DNA of 64,000 nt from Phytoactinopolyspora mesophila (GCF_010122465.1 NZ_WLZY01000016.1:1-64000); one strand, 5' to 3'. Counted from the stretch's first letter, positions 18,988 through 28,087 are shown. The notes: generated by a model from the letters alone, not told the origin. Translations and numbers: made by a program.

Positions 18988-20593
18988 CCGCCCACGGCGG
19001 CAGGTCGACATCGAGATCGAGCACGCCGGTGTCGGGCACGGTCAGGGTGTAACGCTGGAGTGAGTCCGCGACTCGGCTCAAGTAGGCGGTCTCTTCCCGG
19101 GACGGGTTCACGGGGGAACCCATCTGGTACCAGGCCTCGGCGACGTTCCCGTGGTCCCAGTCGATGATCTCCACAAAGAACGTCGTGCCCGGTTGGAGTC
19201 CAGCGATGGAGTGCTGGATCCTGCGGCTCGAACCCACCTCGGCCAGTCCGCGTGCCGCCGAGTACGAGCTGTGCGAGCCGACCGCCTTCATGCCCATCTC
19301 CTCGGGATAGTTGAAAAACACCGCGGACACAGCTGACGTCTGGCTGTCTCGTGTGAGGACCCCGTCGGAAGTCGACAGAAGAAGCCGGTCCCCGAGGCGT
19401 TCGAGCATCGCGAACGCGTGGAAGGTCGGCTTGCGGATACCGGTCTCATTGACCAGGCCGAACCCGCCGTGAAACGGCCCGATCCCGGCGCCCCCCTCCT
19501 CGAATACGTCGGTGAAGGTCCAATAGGCGATCGAATCGGCGAGGGTGGCGCATTTCAGGTACGACCGGGTGATGTATGTGGCGGCGAACAGTGAATCGTG
19601 GACGTGGTCGCGCGACGACGGCGACGAGGACCACTCCGTGATGTGAATCTCCGCTTCGGGATACGCGCTGTTCGCGACCAGCTTGCGAAGCAGGACGAGG
19701 TCGTCGGATGTCGCGTCGGCGTAGCGCGCGATCTGGATGCCCGCACCATCGGAGTCGAACGCGAAGTCGGTCGGATACAGGTGAGTCGAGATGAAGTCGA
19801 CCGGAAGAGCGCGCTCGGCGCACCAGTCGATGAACTCCTCGATCCAGACCGGGCGCCAGTCGAGACCGTCGACATCGGTCGCCGTGGCTGTCTCATGCAT
19901 CGCCGAGCGGTCCTCGGTCTCGCCCCGGTAGCGGTCGTCAGGCACGAAGACGCTGGTGGAGGGTCCGCCCACCCTCAGCTCGGGGTCGATGTCCTTGATC
20001 GCGGTGACGGTGTGCGCGTAGAGGTCGAAATACTCTGTCTTCGTCCCGGTCCAGAAGTGCGGAACCAGGTTCGGCTCGTTCCACACCTCGAAGCGCCACT
20101 CACGAACCTCGGCCAGGCCGTACCGATCGATCCAATGCTGGACTGTGCTGCTGACCAGCTCAACCCACCGGGCCATGTCTTTGGGTGGGCTACAGTGCGC
20201 GCCCCACCAGAACACCGTCTCCCGCACCGTCGCGAGCTCGCTCGGCATGAAGCCCAGCTCGACGAAGGGGCGGGCACCGCAGTCCAAGATGAAGTCGAAC
20301 ACTTTGTCCACGTAGCTGAAAGTGTGTATCGGGGACGCCAGGCGGGTGTTCGGCCCGAACCCGCCGCCGTAGCTCTCCCGGTACACGAACATGTCGTCGT
20401 GAAACAGCCCATGGAACCGGACGAATCGGAACCCCAGTGCGTCGACGGCTTCCTTGAACTGCTGTTGCCAATCGGCGCGCAGTGCCTCGTTCGCCCGTCC
20501 GGCGCCAACGCATTCTCTCCACACGTGGGGGAGTGGGATCTCGGCGCATGGTGCGCCGTCGACCTGCAGTTGGCGTTCGATCGTGTTACTCAT
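18962..20593 (-). CDS. GH39 family glycosidase (beta-xylosidase-like)
   Basis: About 543 residues with a GH39 TIM barrel. The acid/base is E173 in FEVWNEPNL and the nucleophile is E320 in HITEWSSS, followed by a C-terminal beta-sandwich. GH39 enzymes are mostly beta-xylosidases, some alpha-L-iduronidases; there is no signal peptide. I start at MSNTIERQ (20593), which has GTGAGG about 5 bases upstream; the frame stays open to 20644. Divergent LacI gene 20818 and the paired CGAAA-N3-TTTCG sites at 20667 and 20791 lie in the shared control region. Confidence 0.88.
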   Translation of the reverse strand: MSNTIERQLQVDGAPCAEIPLPHVWRECVGAGRANEALRADWQQQFKEAVDALGFRFVRFHGLFHDDMFVYRESYGGGFGPNTRLASPIHTFSYVDKVFDFILDCGARPFVELGFMPSELATVRETVFWWGAHCSPPKDMARWVELVSSTVQHWIDRYGLAEVREWRFEVWNEPNLVPHFWTGTKTEYFDLYAHTVTAIKDIDPELRVGGPSTSVFVPDDRYRGETEDRSAMHETATATDVDGLDWRPVWIEEFIDWCAERALPVDFISTHLYPTDFAFDSDGAGIQIARYADATSDDLVLLRKLVANSAYPEAEIHITEWSSSPSSRDHVHDSLFAATYITRSYLKCATLADSIAYWTFTDVFEEGGAGIGPFHGGFGLVNETGIRKPTFHAFAMLERLGDRLLLSTSDGVLTRDSQTSAVSAVFFNYPEEMGMKAVGSHSSYSAARGLAEVGSSRRIQHSIAGLQPGTTFFVEIIDWDHGNVAEAWYQMGSPVNPSREETAYLSRVADSLQRYTLTVPDTGVLDLDVDLPPWAVMALWQSA

Positions 20594-20666
20594 CCCGGCC
20601 TCACTTCTCTGCGCCACTGGTTGGGCAAAGGTGATTGGTCGCATCGCGCCATCCCTTTGCTGGTTT

Positions 20667-20679
20667 CGAAATGTTTTCG
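20667..20679. promoter_or_regulatory. Candidate LacI operator CGAAA-TGT-TTTCG
   Basis: Perfect 5-bp inverted pair with a 3-base centre, embedded in a longer TTTCGAAA...TTTTCGAAAA tract. It lies about 75 bases upstream of the GH39 start. A second copy with a different centre is at 20791-20803. Confidence 0.6.
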
Positions 20680-20790
20680 AAAATTATCGCTGGCAATCAG
20701 AGGCTACTGACCTGGTATTCGTCCGTCAATGAGCCGGAAGAGCGGAGATAATGCTGGCGACAGGGTTCTAGGTCGGCTAAGATGGCGGCT

Positions 20791-20803
20791 CGAAATACTT
20801 TCG
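20791..20803. promoter_or_regulatory. Candidate LacI operator CGAAA-TAC-TTTCG
   Basis: Second copy of the CGAAA-N3-TTTCG palindrome, ending 14 bases before the first ATG of the LacI gene at 20818. It is placed to block that gene's own transcription. The spacing between the two centres is 124 bases, compatible with looping. Confidence 0.6.
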
Positions 20804-20817
20804 GTCGCTGAGGAGGG

Positions 20818-21861
20818 ATGATGAACGGTCGACCCCGTTCTGAACGTCCCACGCTTACGGATGTAGCCCATCGCGCCGGTGTCTCGCTGGCGACTGCCTC
20901 GAAGGTCCTCAACGGGCGCACCGATGTGGCAGCCAGCACTCGTGAACGCGTCCTTGGCATCGTCACCGAGATCGGCTACAAGCCCACCACGGCACCTCCC
21001 ACCCGGGGAAGGGATCGGACCCTCGTCACCGTCCTCGACATCGTCGAGTCTCAGTACGCGGCCACTGTCCTCCAGGGGATCCTGGTGGCCGCGACCGCCG
21101 CGCGGGCCGAGCTGCTCGTGCGGCTGCCGCCGGAAGAGTCGATTGGCATGAGCCGTGCGGCCGCCCGGTCGTGGATCGCCGAGCAGAGATCATCCGGCGC
21201 CATCGGGATCATCGAACTTGCGGTCACCGTGCCTGACTCGGTGCTGCTTGCCGCACGTGATCTCGAACTCCCGGTCGTGACGATCGATCCGATCGACACG
21301 ACAGACCCCCGGGTGGTCAGCATTGGATCCACCAACTGGGCAGGTGGCCGCTCGGCAACCGAACACGTCATAGAGCTCGGACACCGCAGGGTCGCTTGGA
21401 TAGGCGGCCCCCTGGGCTCGGCTCCGTCGGCCGATCGCTTTCACGGGTACCAGGCCGCGCTCGACTCCGCCGGCGTCCTGCCGGATCCCACCCTGATTCG
21501 CCACGACGCGTTCTCGGTCGAAGCCGGACGCCGCCACGGCCGGGACTTCCTCGGGCTACATGAACCGCCGACCGCAATTGTCGCCGGTAACGACGAGATC
21601 GCCGTCGGCGTGCTCGCCGCCGCCGAGGAACTCCGCATCAGCGTTCCGGGTGAGCTGTCGGTCACCGGATTCGACGACACACCGCAGACCCAATGGACCA
21701 CCCCCCGGCTCACGTCCGTCCGGCAGCCTCTTGCCGGCATGGGGCGGATGGCGGTCGAGACCGTCCTCGGTATGGCGGAGGGCACGCAACCCGCCTCCCG
21801 GCATGTCGAGCTGGCCACAACTCTCAATGTTCGCGACTCAACAGGCCCGGTGCCGTCGTGA
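20818..21861 (+). CDS. LacI-family transcriptional regulator
   Basis: A 347-residue sugar-responsive repressor. The DNA-binding domain is RPTLTDVAHRAGVSLATASK, and the effector-binding domain has RRVAWIGGPLGSAPSAD and SVTGFDDTP. AGGAGGG (20811-20817) abuts the ATG at 20818, so the second ATG at 20821 may be the true start. It is divergent from the GH39 gene with two CGAAA-N3-TTTCG palindromes between them, which makes GH39 and itself the likely targets. A YesL-like gene follows after 25 bases and may be cotranscribed. Confidence 0.9.
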   Translation: MMNGRPRSERPTLTDVAHRAGVSLATASKVLNGRTDVAASTRERVLGIVTEIGYKPTTAPPTRGRDRTLVTVLDIVESQYAATVLQGILVAATAARAELLVRLPPEESIGMSRAAARSWIAEQRSSGAIGIIELAVTVPDSVLLAARDLELPVVTIDPIDTTDPRVVSIGSTNWAGGRSATEHVIELGHRRVAWIGGPLGSAPSADRFHGYQAALDSAGVLPDPTLIRHDAFSVEAGRRHGRDFLGLHEPPTAIVAGNDEIAVGVLAAAEELRISVPGELSVTGFDDTPQTQWTTPRLTSVRQPLAGMGRMAVETVLGMAEGTQPASRHVELATTLNVRDSTGPVPS

Positions 21862-21886
21862 CCCGTCCAAATAGTGTGGGGCCCTG

Positions 21887-22561
21887 ATGAGCCAGAACCG
21901 CGAGTTAGGAAGCGGCCCCCTGGGACAGCTGACCGGAGCCTTGTACTGGTATCTGGTGGTGTCACTGCTGCTGATCTTGGCGACGCTGCCCGGGTTGGTC
22001 GGCCTTGCGCTGCTCGACCGTTCGACGGGCAACGCACCGCTAGCCGCCTTGTGCCTGGTTCCGCTCGGTCCGGCGTTGTCTGCCGCGTTGTTCGCATTGC
22101 AGGACAGGACAGGTGCCGAATGGCTGACTCCGGCGTCCTCGTTCTGGCGTGGCTATCGGCTCAACGCGGTTGACGTGCTGCGGCTGTGGGTGCCGACGCT
22201 GGTGGTACTGACCCTTATCACGATAAGTCTCGCCAATCTTGATGGCGCGGCAGTTCCCCGTGGCTACGGCGGTGCTCTGCTCGCGATCACGGCGTTAGTG
22301 CTGGTGTGGGCCGTCAACGCGCTCGTGATCGCGTCCTTCTTCACGTTCCGGGCTCGGGACGTCGCCCGGCTGGCCGCGCATTACCTGTTCAAGCAGCCGC
22401 GCGTGACGCTGGGCACGGTGTCTATGCTCATCGTGGCTTCCGCGATCGTCGTCGTCACCTTCGACGTGGTCATGGCAATGCTGGGTGGAGTATGGGCGGG
22501 CTTCCTGCTGCACAACCACCGGCCGCTCGTCCGAGACGTGCGGGAACGCTTCACCGAATAG
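21887..22561 (+). CDS. YesL/DUF624 family membrane protein
   Basis: A 224-residue integral membrane protein with about five predicted helices (YWYLVVSLLLILATLPGLVG; VLRLWVPTLVVLTLITISLA; LLAITALVLVWAVNALVIAS; VSMLIVASAIVVVTFDVVM). DUF624/YesL proteins are commonly encoded beside LplB/YtcP-type sugar transporters, and their function is unknown. The context here fits: the third ABC system lies just beyond, on the other strand. The gene follows the LacI gene by 25 bases. Confidence 0.85.
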   Translation: MSQNRELGSGPLGQLTGALYWYLVVSLLLILATLPGLVGLALLDRSTGNAPLAALCLVPLGPALSAALFALQDRTGAEWLTPASSFWRGYRLNAVDVLRLWVPTLVVLTLITISLANLDGAAVPRGYGGALLAITALVLVWAVNALVIASFFTFRARDVARLAAHYLFKQPRVTLGTVSMLIVASAIVVVTFDVVMAMLGGVWAGFLLHNHRPLVRDVRERFTE

Positions 22562-22578
22562 ACCGGCGGCGGGCTCGG

Positions 22579-23604
22579 CTAGACCGACTCGCGGACAGTC
22601 AAAGTGGTCGGCAGCAGCACATGCCGGGGATAGTCCTGTGGATTGACGAGCGAGTCCAGTGCCATCTCAGCGGCCCTCGCGCCCATGTCCCGGAACGGCT
22701 GCCGGACCGACGTCAGGGGTGGGTCGGCTGTTTCGGCCACCACTGTGTCGTCGTAGCTCACTATTGACACGTCGTCCGGCACTCGCCGGCCACTCGCCTC
22801 GATGACGCGCAGGGCGCCAACGGCCATCAGATCGTTGGCGACGAACAACCCGTCGATGTCGGGCATCCTGCGCATCAGTTGGGCGGCCGCCCGCGAACCG
22901 GAAGGCATCTCGAAGTCGCCGTGGGCGGCCGGTCCGGGCGAGACACCCCACTCGTCGAGTTCGTTCTGGAAACCGCGCACACGCTCGGCCGCCGGGAAAT
23001 ACGACGGGGGACCGCCGATCATCGCGATGTGGCGGCGCCCGGCCTCGAGTAGAGCACGGACAGCCATCCGCGCGCCGCCGTAGTGGTCGCAATCGACAAA
23101 CGACCGGCCGGGGTCAAGTTCGACCGTCGGGTGACCGACATAGATGACCGGAATACTCGCCTCGTCGAGTTCGCGGTACAGCGGTTCTGACTCGCTGTGC
23201 AGGATGACCACCGCCGCGTCGACATGGCCGGAGGAAAGGTGCCGGATGAGCGGCGCCGAATTCCGGCCGTCGTCCAGTAGCAGGACAGGTTGCAACGCCC
23301 GGTCGAAGAGGACCGCGGAGGCGCCCTGCAACGGCGCGCCGACAAATGGCCCGAGAAAGCCATCGAGGTGGCTGCTGGGGGCGATAAGGGCGATAGACCC
23401 CGAAGCGCCGCGCCTCAGGGCCCGTGCCGCGGTGTTCGTCCGGTAGTTCAGCCGTTCGGCGGCCGCGGCGACGCGCTGCGCGAGATCGGCGCGTACGCTC
23501 TCGTTGCCGGCCATCACCCGCGACGCGGTTGCTCGCGAGACTCCAGCCGCGCGTGCTACGTCGACAAGTGTCGGACGACTCACCGGGTTGGTCACGCCAC
23601 ACAT
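22579..23604 (-). CDS. LacI-family transcriptional regulator of the third ABC cluster
   Basis: A 341-residue repressor. The helix-turn-helix is RPTLVDVARAAGVSRATASRV with a hinge at AARALRRGASG; the effector domain has RHIAMIGGPPSYFPAAERV and SIVSYDDTVVAETADPPL. The start codon is ATG at 23604, though starts a few codons inside are possible. It begins only 12 bases after the stop of the upstream permease gene, so it is the last gene of the minus-strand operon beginning at 27196. Its most likely operator is the 16-bp palindrome at 27249-27264. Confidence 0.9.
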   Translation of the reverse strand: MCGVTNPVSRPTLVDVARAAGVSRATASRVMAGNESVRADLAQRVAAAAERLNYRTNTAARALRRGASGSIALIAPSSHLDGFLGPFVGAPLQGASAVLFDRALQPVLLLDDGRNSAPLIRHLSSGHVDAAVVILHSESEPLYRELDEASIPVIYVGHPTVELDPGRSFVDCDHYGGARMAVRALLEAGRRHIAMIGGPPSYFPAAERVRGFQNELDEWGVSPGPAAHGDFEMPSGSRAAAQLMRRMPDIDGLFVANDLMAVGALRVIEASGRRVPDDVSIVSYDDTVVAETADPPLTSVRQPFRDMGARAAEMALDSLVNPQDYPRHVLLPTTLTVRESV

Positions 23605-23616
23605 CGTGCCACCGGC

Positions 23617-24549
23617 TCAGCCCTTCACCGAACCGAGCATGATGCCGGTGACGAAATAGCGCTGGATGAACGGGTACACGCACAAGATCGGAATCACCGT
23701 GAGGACCATGGTCACAGCCTGGATGTTGGCGGAGACTGCCGAGGTCAGCATGCCCTGCCCGGCCGCCCCCTCGGACGCTGCGGACGACGCCCCGGCGATG
23801 AGGTTCCGCAGGAACATCGTTACCGGCATCAGATCCTGGCGATCGATATACAGGAAGGCCGTGAACCAATCGTTCCAATACATGACCGCGTAGAACAGCA
23901 CCATCGTGGCGATAACCGCCTTCGAAAGCGGCAGCACGATCCGGAACAGGATTCCGAACCAATTGAGGCCGTCGATCTGTGCCGATTCCTCGAGTTCGGT
24001 CGGGAGATTCTCGAAGAACGACTTCATCACCAGCAGGTTGAACACGGAGAGCGCCCCTGGAAGTACCACGGCCCACATCGTGTTCTTCAACCCGAGATTC
24101 ATGATGAGCACGTAGTTCGGGATCAGTCCACCGTTGAAGAACATGGTGAACACCGCAATGCCGATGAGAAGGCCGCGGCCCCGCAGATGTTTCTTGGAGA
24201 TCACGAACGCCAGCGATGTCGTCAGAATCATCGCGACAGTCGTTCCGACAACCGTGTAGGTCACCGTGTTGCGGTAGTTCCTCCAGAACAGCGGATTCTC
24301 GGCCACTGCACGGTACGTGTCCAGGTTGAATCCGACGGGGAACAGGTTCACCTGGCCGGTGCGGATCGCTCCTTCGCTGCTGAACGACTGCGCGACGATC
24401 GTCAGTAACGGATACAAGATGATTGCGACGAACAGGAGCAACAGGATGGTGTTGACCCAAGTGAACACCCGGTATCCGGTACTGTCTTTGATCCCGGCCG
24501 ATGCGGTCTTCGGCACCGTCCGGCCTTCTTGTGCGCCTTGGATCACCAT
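23617..24549 (-). CDS. CUT1 sugar ABC permease, YtcP/CarB type
   Basis: A 310-residue membrane subunit. I start at MVIQGAQEG (24549), which overlaps the stop of the upstream permease by 7 bases; the frame runs much further upstream but only as an out-of-frame reading of that permease. There are six predicted helices, the EAA loop ESAQIDGLN...VLPLSKA, and the C-terminus RYFVTGIMLGSVKG typical of YtcP. The third importer comprises this gene, 24543-25529 and the lipoprotein at 25547. Confidence 0.92.
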   Translation of the reverse strand: MVIQGAQEGRTVPKTASAGIKDSTGYRVFTWVNTILLLLFVAIILYPLLTIVAQSFSSEGAIRTGQVNLFPVGFNLDTYRAVAENPLFWRNYRNTVTYTVVGTTVAMILTTSLAFVISKKHLRGRGLLIGIAVFTMFFNGGLIPNYVLIMNLGLKNTMWAVVLPGALSVFNLLVMKSFFENLPTELEESAQIDGLNWFGILFRIVLPLSKAVIATMVLFYAVMYWNDWFTAFLYIDRQDLMPVTMFLRNLIAGASSAASEGAAGQGMLTSAVSANIQAVTMVLTVIPILCVYPFIQRYFVTGIMLGSVKG

Positions 24550-25529
24550 AGGCTCGACCCCACCAATCGACGCGAGATCATGTTCGCCGAGAGGATCATG
24601 GCCAGGCCGATGAGCGCCTGGAACAAGCCGATCGCCGCGGCATAGCTGAGGTTGTTGGCAACGAGACCTACGCGATAGAGATAGGTGGACACGACGTCGG
24701 CCGTGGCGTAGGTCATGGGGTTGTACAGCAGGAGGACCTTCTCGAACCCGACGTTGAGGAACATGCCCGTGTTGAGGATCAGCAGCGTGACCATCATCGG
24801 CCGGATGCCGGGGAGCGTGACGTGCCAGGTCTGGCGCCACCGGTTCGCGCCGTCGATGCGCGCCGCCTCGTACAGCTGCTGATCGACGGTGGTCAGTGCC
24901 GCGAGGTAAAGGATGGTGCCCCACCCGACGGTCTGCCACACCTCGGAGCCGACGTAGATGGCCCGGAACCACTCGGGGCGTTGCAGGAACGGGATCGGGT
25001 CGAAATCGAACGCCCGGAGAATCTGGTTGACCGTGCCCTCGACCGACAGCAACTGCATGAGCATGCCGACGACGATGACTATCGAGAGAAAGTGTGGCAG
25101 GTATGAGATGGATTGCACGATCTTCTTGAACCGGCGGACCCGCACCTCGTTCAGCATGAGCGCGAGGATGATCGGCAATGGGAAGCAGACCGCAAGCGTC
25201 AATCCACCGAGGATCGCCGTGTTGGTGAACACATTCCAGAAGGCGGGATCGTTGATGAACATCCGCACGTAGCGCAAACCCACCCACTGCTCGCCGAATA
25301 TCGACCCACCCGGCCTGAATGTCCGGAACGCGATCACGTTGCCGACCATCGGTGCGTATCGGAAGATCGCGAGGAAGGCGAGCGGCAGGATAGCCAGCGC
25401 GTACAACTGCCAGTCACGTTTTAGCGTACGCCGCCAGTTCCGCTTCGCCGGCCGGCGAGCTCGTCCCGGCTTCCGGGAGCGCGCGGCGCTCCCGGAGCCG
25501 AGCCGACTCTGTTGTTCGATCGTTGTCAT
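24543..25529 (-). CDS. CUT1 sugar ABC permease, LplB type
   Basis: About 328 residues from MTTIEQQSR; the longer frame to 25643 has an unlikely Arg-rich leader that would run into the binding-protein gene. A basic N-terminal tail (KRNWRRTLKRDW) precedes the helices, which begin with LYALAILPLAFLAIFRYAPM. The EAA loop is EAARIDGAN...TLPGIRP. It lies 17 bases after the binding-protein gene and overlaps the partner permease. Confidence 0.92.
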   Translation of the reverse strand: MTTIEQQSRLGSGSAARSRKPGRARRPAKRNWRRTLKRDWQLYALAILPLAFLAIFRYAPMVGNVIAFRTFRPGGSIFGEQWVGLRYVRMFINDPAFWNVFTNTAILGGLTLAVCFPLPIILALMLNEVRVRRFKKIVQSISYLPHFLSIVIVVGMLMQLLSVEGTVNQILRAFDFDPIPFLQRPEWFRAIYVGSEVWQTVGWGTILYLAALTTVDQQLYEAARIDGANRWRQTWHVTLPGIRPMMVTLLILNTGMFLNVGFEKVLLLYNPMTYATADVVSTYLYRVGLVANNLSYAAAIGLFQALIGLAMILSANMISRRLVGSSLW

Positions 25530-25546
25530 AGGTCTGGTCCGCTGAC

Positions 25547-27196
25547 CTAGTTGCTCTCCGCGAACCGTTGCTGAGCACCGTTGACGAGATCGACGTAGGA
25601 CTGCAGGCCCTGCGCCTCGAGCTCGGCAACGTAAGAATCCCATTCACTCAGCGGTCGCTCTCCGAGGATGAACTGGAGATTGCTCGTGTTCACCGTGTCG
25701 TTCAGCGCGGTGAACAACAGCGACGACTGCTCGAGCTCTTCCTCGGTGAGCGGCGCGGGGGGCGGCGGGGGAAGCGGCGTCCGGGTCTCCAGCACTTGTT
25801 CGATGTAGTCGACCGTCTGCTGGCTGTCGTATGAGCTGCGCAACTCGAGTGACTCTGTCGACTCGGCGAGGAAGCCGCTGTAGCCGAGGTCCGTGGCGAT
25901 GTCGATCGAGCCAGACGGGTTGATCTTCCGCGTCGCCCACGTGTAGTCGGGCTCCAGCGTGATATTGCCGTCGGCATCCTTGGTGTACTGCTCACCTTCG
26001 ACGCCCCACCGGAGGAACTCCCGGGACTCGGGGGAGTAATAGAGCCAGTCGAGGAACTGAATCAGCGCGATGAAATCGGGGCTGTCTTTGGCATCCGCGG
26101 TGATCATGAACCCGTGCCAGAACCCGCGTGGCTCGACGACGGCACCGGCGGGCCCGGCCGGAGGCGGCACCTGGACGAGCTCGTAATTGTCTTCGCCGAC
26201 TGTCTCATCGAGCGCCACTGACCATTCGAGAAGGGTGCCGCTTGCCCCGGAGCCGGCGAATGCCTCACCGTTGGCGATCTTGCGTTCGACACGTTCAACG
26301 CCATCGGTGGTCGTGGTGAACGACTCGGGGTCGAGCAGGCCATCGTCGACGAGACCGTGGAAGAACTCGAGCATCTCCCGGTACTCGTCGGACGTGGCGG
26401 CGAACTCGTACTGTCCGGCATCGTCGTCCCACTGCACGCCGTTGCCGAAGCCCCACCCTGCCTGTGTGCCGAACGCCCGGGCGGCGTAGTTGAGCAGTGA
26501 GCCGCCTTCGAAGCCGTCCTGCAGCGGGTAGGAGTCCGGGTGCGCCTGCTTGATTTCGAGGAACGCCTCGCGGAAGCCCTCCCAGGTGTCCGGAATGTCA
26601 AGTCCGAGTTCGTCGAATGTGTCCTTGCGGACCAGGAGGGTGAACATGGGCACCGACACCTCCAGCAGTCCCGGCAGCATGTACAGCTTGCCGTCGTCCT
26701 GTCGCAGGGTGTCGAGCAGCTCCTCCAGATCCCAGTCGTCGATGAGCTTGTTGAAGTGCGGCATGTAGTCGAGGTAGTCGCTGACCGGCAGCACGGCGCG
26801 CGACGCCGCGAACTGCCGGTCCTCACCGCTGTAGACGAGCGGGATGATCTGCGGAGCGTCGCCGGCGCTGATCAGCAGGCTGCGCTTCTCCACGTGATCG
26901 CTGAGTGGGATCACCGTCGTCTCGAGTGTGACGTTGGTACGCTCCTCCAGGACGTCGAAGAACTCCCAGGAGTCCTTGATGGGGAGCTCCGGCCACTCTG
27001 TCCACAGGATGGAGAAGTTCAGCGGTTCGGTCGCCGTGAACTGGTCACCAGCTTCATAGCTCTCCATGGCGCCTTGCATGAGGGCCGATGGGTCCGTCTC
27101 CTCGCTTGACGACCCTCCTCCGCCATCCCCGGAACAGGCGGCCAATGTGAGCGAGGCCGTGGCGACGAAAGTGGGCAGTACGTACCGAAGTCTCAT
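25547..27196 (-). CDS. Extracellular sugar-binding lipoprotein (LipO/YtcQ type)
   Basis: A 549-residue solute-binding protein. The start is ATG at 27196 (MRLRYVLPTF), with a GGGGGA-type ribosome binding site close upstream. Signal and lipobox are FVATASLTLAACSGDGGGG. The long body typical of YtcQ proteins includes PLVYSGEDRQF, YMLPGLLEVSVPMFTLLVRK, and a proline-rich stretch (TPLPPPPPAPLTEEEL) near residue 480. It is the first gene of the minus-strand operon 27196-22579 and has an AAGAGATCGATCTCTT palindrome about 55 bases upstream. Confidence 0.92.
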   Translation of the reverse strand: MRLRYVLPTFVATASLTLAACSGDGGGGSSSEETDPSALMQGAMESYEAGDQFTATEPLNFSILWTEWPELPIKDSWEFFDVLEERTNVTLETTVIPLSDHVEKRSLLISAGDAPQIIPLVYSGEDRQFAASRAVLPVSDYLDYMPHFNKLIDDWDLEELLDTLRQDDGKLYMLPGLLEVSVPMFTLLVRKDTFDELGLDIPDTWEGFREAFLEIKQAHPDSYPLQDGFEGGSLLNYAARAFGTQAGWGFGNGVQWDDDAGQYEFAATSDEYREMLEFFHGLVDDGLLDPESFTTTTDGVERVERKIANGEAFAGSGASGTLLEWSVALDETVGEDNYELVQVPPPAGPAGAVVEPRGFWHGFMITADAKDSPDFIALIQFLDWLYYSPESREFLRWGVEGEQYTKDADGNITLEPDYTWATRKINPSGSIDIATDLGYSGFLAESTESLELRSSYDSQQTVDYIEQVLETRTPLPPPPPAPLTEEELEQSSLLFTALNDTVNTSNLQFILGERPLSEWDSYVAELEAQGLQSYVDLVNGAQQRFAESN

Positions 27197-27248
27197 GTCA
27201 ATCCCCCTTCTTCGCGGGATTCCAGCACGGTGGGGGTCACCAAGCTGG

Positions 27249-27264
27249 AAGAGATCGATCTCTT
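27249..27264. promoter_or_regulatory. Perfect 16-bp palindrome AAGAGATCGATCTCTT
   Basis: Perfect dyad in the divergent promoter region between the binding-protein gene (start 27196, minus) and the ThuA-like gene (start 27401, plus). It is symmetrical around a central CG, as expected for a LacI-family operator. A 14/16 copy is at 27362-27377. Confidence 0.7.
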
Positions 27265-27361
27265 GAAGGCAGGAGGTTACTACCGGGTCTATATGGTTGT
27301 CTACCCTAAGTTGTCCGAGGTGACATGCATTTTTTCCGCTAAAATTGCTTCGGGACAAGCT

Positions 27362-27377
27362 GAGAGAACGATCTCTT
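27362..27377. promoter_or_regulatory. Second, imperfect copy of the palindrome
   Basis: GAGAGAACGATCTCTT matches AAGAGATCGATCTCTT at 14 of 16 positions. It ends 23 bases before the ThuA-like ATG at 27401, so it could repress the plus-strand genes, while 27249-27264 covers the minus-strand operon. Confidence 0.6.
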
Positions 27378-27400
27378 CGATCAACGCGAAAGGATGCGCC

Positions 27401-28087
27401 ATGCGGCAGGCCCTCGTGGTCAGAGGCGGCTGGGAAGGGCATTCCCCAACTCAGGCGACGGAGCTTTTCATCCCTTTTCTCGAGGCCAGCGGCTACGCCG
27501 TGCGCATCGAAGACTCACCGGAGGTGTATGCCAAGGGTGAGGACCTCGACGTCGACCTGATCGTCCAGTGCTACACGATGGGCAAGGCCTCGCACGAGGC
27601 AGTCATGGGCCTGCGGGCGGCCGTCGCCGCTGGTATCGGTCTGACCGGCTGGCACGGCGGGATTGCCGATTCGTTCCGCGAGAGCTCGGACTACCTGCAC
27701 CTCGTCGGCGGACAGTTCGCGACCCACCCGGGAAAGCATCCCGACGAGGTCCATGGCGATCAGAGCGACTACTACCTGCCCCACACGATCGACGTCCTGC
27801 CGGAGGCCGCCGATCATCCGATCGTCGCCGGGCTCGAGTCATTCGAGCTGACCACCGAGCAGTACTGGGTGCTCACGGACTCCCTATGTGACGTGCTCGC
27901 GACCACCACACATCCGGCGCCGGACTGGCACCCATGGCACCGTGCCGTGACCTGCCCTGCCGTCTGGACCCGGCATTGGGGTGCTGGGCGAATAGCTGTT
28001 GTCACGCCTGGCCACAGTGTGGATGTGCTTCAGCACCCGACGGTACGCACGTTGGTCGAGAGGAGCATGCTGTGGGTGAGCCGTTGA
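27401..28087 (+). CDS. ThuA-like domain protein
   Basis: About 228 residues. ALVVRGGWEGHSPTQATELF and GLTGWHGGIADSFRESSDY fit the ThuA (trehalose-utilization A-like) fold, a class-I glutamine-amidotransferase-like family often encoded with sugar oxidoreductases; the reaction is not established. The frame extends to 27230, but GAAAGGA at 27388-27394 supports the ATG at 27401. It overlaps the following oxidoreductase gene by 16 bases, so both are one transcription unit, divergent from the third ABC operon and sharing its palindromes. Confidence 0.88.
   Translation: MRQALVVRGGWEGHSPTQATELFIPFLEASGYAVRIEDSPEVYAKGEDLDVDLIVQCYTMGKASHEAVMGLRAAVAAGIGLTGWHGGIADSFRESSDYLHLVGGQFATHPGKHPDEVHGDQSDYYLPHTIDVLPEAADHPIVAGLESFELTTEQYWVLTDSLCDVLATTTHPAPDWHPWHRAVTCPAVWTRHWGAGRIAVVTPGHSVDVLQHPTVRTLVERSMLWVSR

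Noticed and set aside
23114-24460. 448-residue minus-strand frame
   Set aside because: A different reading frame of the YtcP permease and LacI genes, which have clear families in the chosen frames.
24550-25287. N-terminal extension of the YtcP permease
   Set aside because: The extension reads the neighbouring permease gene out of frame and has no permease features; the start at 24549 overlaps the upstream stop naturally.
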